In this document: in pieces, positions 58,095 to 64,000 of the stretch | Numbering within the stretch: the first letter of the stretch is position 1 | How the letters are laid out: every line of letters starts with the position of its first letter | Origin: JAVVHH01 sp965199585 | Lineage (GTDB): Bacteria > Pseudomonadota > Alphaproteobacteria > Acetobacterales > Acetobacteraceae | DNA length: 64,000 nt | Assembly (NCBI GenBank): GCA_965199585.1 | Contig: CBDASI010000002.1 | Coordinates: 806,001-870,000 of the forward strand | Reading direction: 5' to 3' | Translations under genes and position numbers: made by a program | Notes under the pieces: generated by a model | The model's database searches: none | What the model was told of the DNA's origin: nothing | What the model saw: only the letters and a program-made list of their open reading frames with translations

Positions 58095-58970
58095 CTAGAC
58101 CCAGAAGGCCAGGCGGGCGCGGGTGCGGGTGAAGAGCAGCCAGGCCAGGCCGATCAAGACGGCGCTGTAGGCCAGGGCGGAGGCCCAGACGTGCAGGGTG
58201 ACGTACTGGCCGAGCATGGGGCCGCGAACGATCTCCAATAGCGTGTAGAACGGGTTGAGCCAGAGCAGCTCGAGCGCGGTGCCCTTGAGCAGTTCGGGCT
58301 TCCAGATAATCGGGCTGACGAAGAAGGCGATCTGGATGACGCTGGCGACGATGGGCGGGATGTCGCGGAAGCGGGCGCCGATCGGACCGAGCAGGAAGCA
58401 GACGGCCAGCCCGTCGATCACCCAGAGCAGCAGCCCCGGGATGGCGGTCAGGGCGCGCAGACCGGGCCAATTGTCGAACCAGGCATACACGGCAACGATG
58501 ACGACGACGTTGTGTGCCAGGATGATGACGTTGCGCACGACGACCCGCATCGGGTGCAGCGTGAACGGCATGCGCATCGAGCGGATGGTGCTCTCGGCGG
58601 AGGTGAAGCACGTGCAAGCTTCGCCGATGACGGTGGAGAGCACGCCCCAGAGTACGAGCGACAGCGCCAGGAACGGCAGGTAGTCGTGTAACTCCATGTT
58701 AAACAATCGGGAATACAATACGCCCAGGGCGACGACCATGACGGCCGTCGAGAGGGTGAGCCAGAAAGGGCCCAGCATGGAGCCGCGGTATCGGAGGCGG
58801 ATGTCGAACCAGCCGAGCGTGAGGGCCAGGCGCCAGAGGCGGCAGGCTTCGACGATGTCGGCGAGGGCGAGGCGCTGGCGTTCGGTGTGGCCGAGTCCGG
58901 ATTGGAGGACGAGCGTCCGCGGCACGGCACTACTCGCCATCCGGGGGAGTTCGGTCTGACTGACACTCAT
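58095..58970 (-). CDS. Polysaccharide export ABC permease (Wzm/KpsM-like)
   Basis: 291 residues with six membrane helices and an N-terminal amphipathic region (WRLALTLGWFDIRLRYRGSMLGPFWLTLSTAVMVVALGVLYSRLF) typical of the ABC-2 permease superfamily; IWKPELLKGTALELLWLNPFYTLLEIVRGPML near the C terminus is characteristic of Wzm. Exports a glycan across the inner membrane with the neighbouring ATPase. Ends 3 nt before the ATPase start; the two genes and dnaQ form a likely operon. Confidence 0.9.
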   Translation of the reverse strand: MSVSQTELPRMASSAVPRTLVLQSGLGHTERQRLALADIVEACRLWRLALTLGWFDIRLRYRGSMLGPFWLTLSTAVMVVALGVLYSRLFNMELHDYLPFLALSLVLWGVLSTVIGEACTCFTSAESTIRSMRMPFTLHPMRVVVRNVIILAHNVVVIVAVYAWFDNWPGLRALTAIPGLLLWVIDGLAVCFLLGPIGARFRDIPPIVASVIQIAFFVSPIIWKPELLKGTALELLWLNPFYTLLEIVRGPMLGQYVTLHVWASALAYSAVLIGLAWLLFTRTRARLAFWV

Positions 58971-59126
58971 GCGCTGCCCCTATCCGATCGGGGCGGGCGA
59001 CACAACGTTTCGGGGGTCCTTGGAGCGCGGGCGGCGTTTGATCTCGGCGGCGTGAAGAAAAGGTTTGTGCGGATTCGGGCGGTAGGTTAGGGGTTTATGG
59101 TCAGCTTCTACAGTTCGAGTTGAGCG

Positions 59127-60764
59127 ATGGCCGTTAAGGTCGTCTTAACTGCCTCCCGTCAAAAGGCGGCACCTTCACGGAGGCCATTCTTGCGCCGTAG
59201 CACTGCAGCACAACTCCTCGGGACCGCCGGCGCGATCGCATTGCTCGCGGGGTGTGCCAGCAAGCCGCAGATCTCGGCGCAGCAGGAATCGACTCGGTAC
59301 CTGGCCCGGGCGGGGCAGCGCAGCTATTCGCCACCGGGTCCGTCCAGCGATCCGTGGGGGCCCTACATCCGCGAGGCGTCCGGCAAATACGACGTGCCGG
59401 AGAAGTGGATTCGCGAAGTGATGCGCCAGGAATCAGGCGGCAGCCTGTATGGGCGCAACGGCCAGTTGGTGACCTCGGGCGCGGGCGCGATGGGGCTGAT
59501 GCAGGTCATGCCGGCGACGTACGACGATCTGCGCGGACGGTATCGCGAGTTGGGCGACGATCCCTACGATCCGCACAACAACGTTCTCGCCGGCACAGCT
59601 TACCTGCGTGAGATGTATGATATCTATGGCGCGCCAGGCTTCCTGGCGGCGTACAACGCCGGGCCGGGGCGCCTGGACGACTACCTGACCCGCAACCGCA
59701 CGTTGCCGTTGGAGACCCGGCGGTACGTCGCGTCGATCGGGCCGCGCATCGCCGGACATGAGCCGCAGAAGGCGTCTCCGGGCGCGATGTATGCGATGAA
59801 CAACATTCCGCTCGATATCCCAGCCGGGCCCCGCTACCCGGACATCGCGCCGCAGAGCTTCGGCACACAGTATGCCAGCGCGGCACCGATCGTGCTGTCG
59901 CCGCCGACGAGGTCCTACGCAGCCCCGACTCCGGCGTTCGAAGCGCCGGTCGAGGTGGCCGAAGCGCCGCCGCCGGGCGGGTACATCAAGCTGTCACCGC
60001 AGCCCGAGCCCGTCGTGGTGGCCGATGCTGCTCCCTCGCGTCCCTTCATCTCCCTCGCGCCACAGGCGCCAGCCTACGTCGCGCCCGAGCCGGTCGCGAT
60101 GGCCGAAGCACGGCAGCCGATCCGCTTGAGCCCACCGATGCCGCAGATGATGGCCGAATCGCCGCGCTACGAACCGCGCTTCGAACCGGCGGGCGGCCGT
60201 TTCAGCGCGCCCGAGCCGACGCAGGGCCGCTACAATGCACCGACCCGCCAAGCTGCGATGCCGATCCCGGAGCCGCCGGCCCCCCCGCCTTCCGCTCACG
60301 ATCGCGGCACGCAGTTCGCGCGCCGTGGATCGCAGGGGTCGAGCCGCCCGATCGAGGTAGCCGAAATGCCGGAACCACCGCGCGTGCCGACGCGGTATGC
60401 AGCGGCCGAACTGGTGCCAGTCTCGCCGCGGCAGCATGGGTTCAGCTTGATCCCGACCGCCAGCGCGGCCCCCATTCATCGGGGCTCGATGCCGGTGACG
60501 TCGACGAGCGGCGCTTGGGCGGTCCAGGTTGGGGCGTTCGCCAACCAGGACTTGGCGCATTCGGCGACCGCGGCGGCGCGCCAGAATGCCCGCGGCGAGC
60601 TCGGTGGCGCACAGACCGTGGTCGCCGGCGTAAGGCAGCCCGGCGGCACGCTCTATCGCGCCAGGCTGGGTGGACTGTCCCGCGACGCTGCGGCGCAGGC
60701 CTGCGAGAAACTCAGCCGCGCCCGGACGAACTGCATGGTGGTCTCGCCCGACGCCCAGCACTAA
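59127..60764 (+). CDS. Lytic transglycosylase lipoprotein with SLT and SPOR domains
   Basis: 545 residues: signal peptide with lipobox LLAGC, an SLT goose-type domain with the catalytic Glu in MRQESGGSLYGR, GAMGLMQVMPATYDDL and LAAYNAGPGRL, then a long Pro/Ala/Glu-rich linker (residues 230-450) and a C-terminal SPOR domain (AWAVQVGAFANQDLAHSATAAA...RARLGGLSRDAAAQACEKL) that binds denuded septal peptidoglycan. Cleaves glycan strands to 1,6-anhydro ends, probably at the division site. A 10-bp hairpin follows its stop. Confidence 0.92.
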   Translation: MAVKVVLTASRQKAAPSRRPFLRRSTAAQLLGTAGAIALLAGCASKPQISAQQESTRYLARAGQRSYSPPGPSSDPWGPYIREASGKYDVPEKWIREVMRQESGGSLYGRNGQLVTSGAGAMGLMQVMPATYDDLRGRYRELGDDPYDPHNNVLAGTAYLREMYDIYGAPGFLAAYNAGPGRLDDYLTRNRTLPLETRRYVASIGPRIAGHEPQKASPGAMYAMNNIPLDIPAGPRYPDIAPQSFGTQYASAAPIVLSPPTRSYAAPTPAFEAPVEVAEAPPPGGYIKLSPQPEPVVVADAAPSRPFISLAPQAPAYVAPEPVAMAEARQPIRLSPPMPQMMAESPRYEPRFEPAGGRFSAPEPTQGRYNAPTRQAAMPIPEPPAPPPSAHDRGTQFARRGSQGSSRPIEVAEMPEPPRVPTRYAAAELVPVSPRQHGFSLIPTASAAPIHRGSMPVTSTSGAWAVQVGAFANQDLAHSATAAARQNARGELGGAQTVVAGVRQPGGTLYRARLGGLSRDAAAQACEKLSRARTNCMVVSPDAQH

Positions 60765-60772
60765 AGGGGCAA

Positions 60773-60804
60773 GAGCCCTTCTTCCGTCGGCGGGAGAAGG
60801 GCTC
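60773..60804 (+). terminator. Hairpin after the SLT-SPOR gene
   Basis: GAGCCCTTCT (60773-60782) pairs perfectly with AGAAGGGCTC (60795-60804) across a 12-nt loop, 8 nt after the TAA. The following bases CCGACTCTTAATCG lack a long T-run, so it is a possible rather than strong intrinsic terminator. Confidence 0.5.
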
Positions 60805-60929
60805 CCGACTCTTAATCGTTGTTCATCACGGCAGACACTCGCAACCTACGGGTGCGCCGCGCGCTAGTCCTCTGTTCGTCAGTTTGCGCCCGCCCTTCCG
60901 GGCCGCGCGATGCAACAGCAGGAGCTACA

Positions 60930-61310
60930 ATGAACAAGACGGCCCTTCTTCCGGCGGTATTCGCAGCGATGCTTGGCGTCGCCGGTCTGGCGCACGCGCA
61001 GACCACGACGACGACCCCGAATTCGACGCAGTCACCGAGCAGCAATTCCAACGCTCCCGTCGTGAGCGGCACTGGGTCGGCGACCAACAACGCCGTCAAC
61101 ACCGCGCCGGCAAATAATGCTGGCGCCCCCGTCGCTGGTGCGAACAGCTTCACCGAGGGTCAGGCTCGCGACCGTATCCAGGAGAAGGGTTACACGCAGG
61201 TGAACGCACTCTCGCTGGACAGCAAGGGCGTTTGGCGCGGTAAGGCCATGAAGAACGGCCAGTCGGTCGACGTGTCGATGGATTACCAGGGCAACGTCGT
61301 TCCGCAATAA
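60930..61310 (+). CDS. Exported PepSY-like domain protein
   Basis: 126 residues: signal peptide (MNKTALLPAVFAAMLGVAGLAHA), a Thr/Asn/Ser-rich spacer (QTTTTTPNSTQSPSSNSNAP), and a C-terminal PepSY-like domain FTEGQARDRIQEKGYTQVNALSLDSKGVWRGKAMKNGQSVDVSMDYQGNVV. The start at 60930 has GGAG 5 nt upstream; the frame is open back to 60819. Small periplasmic PepSY proteins are common but of unknown function. It precedes the stress-protein gene by 27 nt, so both may be co-transcribed. Confidence 0.82.
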   Translation: MNKTALLPAVFAAMLGVAGLAHAQTTTTTPNSTQSPSSNSNAPVVSGTGSATNNAVNTAPANNAGAPVAGANSFTEGQARDRIQEKGYTQVNALSLDSKGVWRGKAMKNGQSVDVSMDYQGNVVPQ

Positions 61311-61337
61311 CCCGTATAAATCAGTTAGGAGCACGCC

Positions 61338-62009
61338 ATGAGCGTTGTCATCACTCGCCTCTTCGACACCTACGAACATGCTACTCAGGCCGTGCGCGAG
61401 CTTGAGTCGGGCGGCGTTCCGCACAGTGACATCAGCATCGTCGCCAACAACCAGGGCGGCGACATCCCCGCCAGCAGTGGTGACGTGACGGAAGGCGATG
61501 CCGGGACCGGCGCGGGAACGGGCGCCAGCATCGGCACCGTTCTGGGTGGCGGCGCCGGGTTGTTGGCTGGTTTGGGCATGCTGGCCATCCCAGGCGTCGG
61601 CCCGGTCGTAGCGGCCGGCTGGCTGATCGCGACAGCGGTCGGTGCAGGCGTCGGCGCGGGCGCGGGCGGTCTGCTCGGCTCGCTGGTCGGCGCTGGTGTC
61701 GACGAGGAGGACGCGCATGTTTATGCCGAAGGTGTCCGCCGCGGTGGCACGCTGGTGACGGCGCGGGTCGACGAGGGCCAGCGCTCGATGGTCGAAGGGG
61801 TGATGGATCGCTCCTCCGGTGTCACGGCGACCACCCGCGGCCAGGATTATCGGGCCGGTGGCTGGGAGAAGTTCGACGAGATGGCGCCGGCTTACAAAGC
61901 CGGTGAGATGCCATCGGGCAGCGCCATGCCGTCCCCGATGATCGGCGACGTGCCTCCGGCTTCGGTTGACCCGGCGCTCCGTCCGCGGACGACGCCCGGC
62001 GGCCTCTAA
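61338..62009 (+). CDS. General stress protein 17M-like membrane protein
   Basis: 223 residues: an N-terminal ferredoxin-like half (VVITRLFDTYEHATQAVRELESGGVPHSDISIVANN), then a Gly/Ala-rich hydrophobic region (TGAGTGASIGTVLGGGAGLLAGLGMLAIPGVGPVVAAGWLIATAVGAGVGAGAGGLLGSLVG) with two likely membrane hairpins, and a soluble C terminus with HVYAEGVRRGGTLVTARVDEGQ. This matches the YflT/GSP17M superfamily. The role is unknown; members are induced by heat or other stress. GGAG lies 7 nt before ATG. A good terminator follows. Confidence 0.82.
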   Translation: MSVVITRLFDTYEHATQAVRELESGGVPHSDISIVANNQGGDIPASSGDVTEGDAGTGAGTGASIGTVLGGGAGLLAGLGMLAIPGVGPVVAAGWLIATAVGAGVGAGAGGLLGSLVGAGVDEEDAHVYAEGVRRGGTLVTARVDEGQRSMVEGVMDRSSGVTATTRGQDYRAGGWEKFDEMAPAYKAGEMPSGSAMPSPMIGDVPPASVDPALRPRTTPGGL

Positions 62010-62031
62010 GCCCTTTAGAATTCGACCGACC

Positions 62032-62063
62032 GGGCGGCGCGCCGTGAGGTGCGCCGCCCTTTC
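62032..62063 (+). terminator. Intrinsic terminator after the GSP17M-like gene
   Basis: GGGCGGCGC (62032-62040) pairs perfectly with GCGCCGCCC (62051-62059) over a 10-nt loop and is followed by TTTCGTC. Located 22 nt after the TAA. Confidence 0.75.
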
Positions 62064-62121
62064 GTCGTCTGGCGTTAACGCGACGTAGGGCCATGTCCTA
62101 CAGATCGATCGAGGGTCCGGC

Positions 62122-63204
62122 ATGGATGGTAGTTTCGGCGGAGCCTACCCGGCCACGGCCTACATCAATCGCATTGGGACGGCCGTGCCGGCGCATGACG
62201 TGCACCAAGCGTTCCTTGGCTTCGCGGAAAGCCTGTTGCCCGAGCGGACGCGCCGGGTTTTCACCCGGATGGCGGACCGGGCCGGGATCGAACACCGGTT
62301 TTCGTGCCTGTGCCCCGGGGCAGACGGGTCGTTCTCGCTCGACGATGCCGGTTTTTACACGCGCGGTGCATTTCCAAGCACGGGCGCACGGATGCGGGCT
62401 TATGAGGCGGGCGCGACCGGGTTGGCGATGCAGGCGATCGACCGGCTCGAGCTCGGGACACCGGCGATCACCCATCTGATCGTGGCGAGCTGCACCGGCT
62501 TCACTGCGCCAGGGCTGGATCAGCTCGTGGCGGAACGGCTGGGGCTAGCGGACACGCTCGAGCGGACGATGATCGGGTTCATGGGATGTTACGCGGCGGT
62601 GCCGGCGCTGCGAGCGGCACGACACATCGTGCGGTCCGAGCCGGAAGCGCGGGTGTTGGTGCTGAACCTCGAGCTGTGCACGCTACACCTGCAGGAGACC
62701 AGTGACCTGGAGACGGTGCTGTCGTTCATGCTGTTCGGAGATGGCGCGACGGCATGCCTGGTGACGGCGGAGCCAGCGGGTATCGCGCTGGACAGCTTCC
62801 GGGCGCAGCGTCTGCCGGGGACGCAGGAACTGATAACCTGGCGCATCGGTGACCAGGGTTTCGACATGCATCTGTCCGGGCAAGTGCCGCCGACCATCGC
62901 GACAGCATTGCGGGCCGAGCGCGCCCGCAACGAGGAGGGATGGTTAGGCGAGACGGCCGGGCTGCATTGGGCGGTGCATGCCGGGGGGCGAACCGTGCTC
63001 GACGCGGTCGAGCAAGGGATCGGGCTCGGGCCGGACGCGCTGTCGCATTCGCGGGACGTGCTGCGGGAGATCGGCAACGTGTCCTCGGCGACGCTGCCGC
63101 ACGTGCTAGCGCGACTGCTGAATTCGGAAGCGAAAGGGCCCGGCATGGCGATGGCATTCGGGCCGGGGCTGAGCGCGGAGACATTTCGGTTCCGGCTGGT
63201 GTGA
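62122..63204 (+). CDS. Type III polyketide synthase (chalcone-synthase fold)
   Basis: 360 residues with the full catalytic triad: Cys156 in GFMGCYAAV, His286 in HWAVHAGGR and Asn319 in GNVSSAT. Also ITHLIVASCTGFTAPGLD, MLFGDGATACLV and the terminal MAFGPGLSAE (GFGPG loop). It condenses a starter CoA with malonyl-CoA units; bacterial relatives make alkylresorcinols, alkylpyrones or tetrahydroxynaphthalene. Starter and chain length are not readable from sequence. Starts the operon with a methyltransferase and an FAD oxidoreductase, an order reminiscent of the alkylresorcinol/quinone srs genes. Confidence 0.92.
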   Translation: MDGSFGGAYPATAYINRIGTAVPAHDVHQAFLGFAESLLPERTRRVFTRMADRAGIEHRFSCLCPGADGSFSLDDAGFYTRGAFPSTGARMRAYEAGATGLAMQAIDRLELGTPAITHLIVASCTGFTAPGLDQLVAERLGLADTLERTMIGFMGCYAAVPALRAARHIVRSEPEARVLVLNLELCTLHLQETSDLETVLSFMLFGDGATACLVTAEPAGIALDSFRAQRLPGTQELITWRIGDQGFDMHLSGQVPPTIATALRAERARNEEGWLGETAGLHWAVHAGGRTVLDAVEQGIGLGPDALSHSRDVLREIGNVSSATLPHVLARLLNSEAKGPGMAMAFGPGLSAETFRFRLV

Positions 63205-63890
63205 TGGATTTCCGCACGCGGAGCCCAGCCAGCGAGTGGATGGACGCGCCGGGGATCGATCAAGCCGATCTGGCGCGATGCCTCGACGATCTGGCGACGG
63301 TGAACAGCGTGACACTAGCGCGGCCGCCGACGGTCGGCTTCGTGCGGCGCGCTGCACGGGGGCGGGCCGAGTTGTCGGTGCTGGACGTCGGCTACGGGCA
63401 AGGCGACATGCTGCGGCGGCTCGCGCGCTGGGGGCGCCGGCGCGGTATCCGGCTGCGGCTCGAGGGCGTGGATCTGAGCCCGGCGAGCAAGGCGGCGGCG
63501 GAGGCAGCCACGCCGCGCTGGATGCGGATCGACTACCGGACCGGCGACGTGTTCGACGAGCCGCCGGGCAGCGTCGACGTGATCGTTAGCTCTTTGTTCA
63601 CGCATCACCTGCATGATGCAGACGTGGTGCGGTTCCTACGCTGGATGGAGGTCACGGCCCGGGTGGGGTGGTTCGTCAACGATCTACATCGGCATCCCCT
63701 CGCCTATTACGGGTTTGGGGCGCTGGCAGGAATCGCGGGTTGGCACCCGATGGTGCGGCACGATGGGCCGGTGAGCGTCGCGCGGAGCTTTCGGCGGCGT
63801 GATTGGGCGAGGCTGTTGGGCGAGGCCCGGCTGGAAGCGCGAGTGCGGTGGCACGTGCCGTTCCGCTACTGCGTCGGACGGCTGAAATGA
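63204..63890 (+). CDS. Class I SAM-dependent methyltransferase
   Basis: 228 residues: LSVLDVGYGQGDMLRRLARWG (SAM motif I), LEGVDLSPASKAAAEAA (II), YRTGDVFDEPPGSVDVIVSSLFTHHLHDADVVRFLRWME (III-IV) and WFVNDLHRHPLAYYGFGALA. Its start overlaps the PKS stop as TGATG and its TGA overlaps the next gene. In this context it most likely O- or C-methylates the polyketide product, although it could be a quinone-type methyltransferase. Confidence 0.85.
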   Translation: MDFRTRSPASEWMDAPGIDQADLARCLDDLATVNSVTLARPPTVGFVRRAARGRAELSVLDVGYGQGDMLRRLARWGRRRGIRLRLEGVDLSPASKAAAEAATPRWMRIDYRTGDVFDEPPGSVDVIVSSLFTHHLHDADVVRFLRWMEVTARVGWFVNDLHRHPLAYYGFGALAGIAGWHPMVRHDGPVSVARSFRRRDWARLLGEARLEARVRWHVPFRYCVGRLK

Positions 63891-64000
63891 ACGTGTTGAT
63901 CGCGGGCGGTGGTGTCGCGGGCGCGGCGGCGGCCTGCCTGCTGGGGCCGGCGGCGACGCTGGTCGAGAAAGAGGCGGGCGCGCACGACAAGATCTGCGGC
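63887..64000 (+). CDS. FAD-dependent oxidoreductase, 5' part only
   Basis: 38 residues before the window ends. MNVLIAGGGVAGAAAACLLG contains the Rossmann GxGxxG of p-hydroxybenzoate-hydroxylase-like or geranylgeranyl-reductase-like flavoproteins, followed by TLVEKEAGAHDKICG, where the DKxCG motif is seen in that superfamily. Overlaps the methyltransferase stop (ATGA). Probably the tailoring oxygenase or reductase of the type III PKS product. Confidence 0.8.
   Translation, partial: MNVLIAGGGVAGAAAACLLGPAATLVEKEAGAHDKICG

Overview
The window is GC-rich, densely packed bacterial DNA with short gaps, frequent 4-nt start/stop overlaps and many GTG or TTG starts. The gene set (tatBC-serS, lptG/lptD/surA/rsmA, a PhnF-controlled C-P lyase operon with DUF1045, DNA polymerase III chi, an NDUFAF6-like phytoene-synthase relative) fits an alphaproteobacterium, most likely Rhodospirillales/Acetobacteraceae. 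That placement is an inference from gene content; no rRNA or tRNA gene was seen, and no phage or transposase gene.

Layout. 0-8.7 kb: a phytoene-synthase-like protein, acetate permease ActP with its DUF485 partner, a divergent PrpE-like acyl-CoA synthetase, an orphan ZnuA-type metal-binding protein, a GAF protein translationally coupled to a GGDEF-EAL protein with a degenerate EAL domain, a DUF938 methyltransferase and a YbiI-like zinc finger. 8.7-16 kb: cyclase-family hydrolase, CHRD protein, GNAT acetyltransferase, a secreted protein and a two-gene RND efflux system. 16-23 kb: phnF, a perfect HutC-type operator, then phnGHIJKLM and a DUF1045 2H-phosphoesterase in one overlapping operon (C-P lyase), lacking phnCDE, phnN and phnP. 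23-28.3 kb: MaoC hydratase, a Ser/Thr-rich protein, aldo/keto reductase, prolyl oligopeptidase and an unknown protein. 28.3-36.2 kb is a sulfur block: ModE-like regulator, cysPTWA sulfate importer (with a 27-bp duplication at the cysT start), and divergently an acyl-CoA-dehydrogenase-like protein, an SsuD-like flavin monooxygenase and an SsuA-like binding protein.

36-41.8 kb: a NiCoT transporter behind a cobalamin riboswitch (so probably cobalt), a PEP-CTERM protein, a LuxR-type regulator, an acyltransferase-3 and a PPOX flavoprotein. 41.8-50 kb: holC, lptG, a membrane-anchored SGNH-like protein, lptD, surA, rsmA and tam, an outer-membrane biogenesis block. 50-59 kb: PiT phosphate permease, a family-5 binding protein that seems to start at CTG, three 26-bp tandem repeats, tatB-tatC-serS, a decayed GAF/GGDEF remnant, and an ABC polysaccharide exporter pair overlapping dnaQ. 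59-64 kb: SLT-SPOR lytic transglycosylase lipoprotein, PepSY-like and GSP17M-like stress proteins, and the start of a type III polyketide synthase / methyltransferase / FAD-oxidoreductase operon cut by the window edge.

Functionally the window is rich in nutrient scavenging (phosphonate, phosphate, sulfate, sulfonate, cobalt, acetate) and envelope assembly. The least ordinary elements are the DUF1045-terminated C-P lyase operon, the probable CTG start, the tandem repeats at tatB and cysT, the REP-like repeats that supply stop codons, and the type III PKS operon. Strand base composition changes in blocks: the + strand is visibly G-rich at about 16.8-28 kb, 41-58 kb and 62-64 kb, and C-rich or neutral elsewhere, regardless of gene direction.
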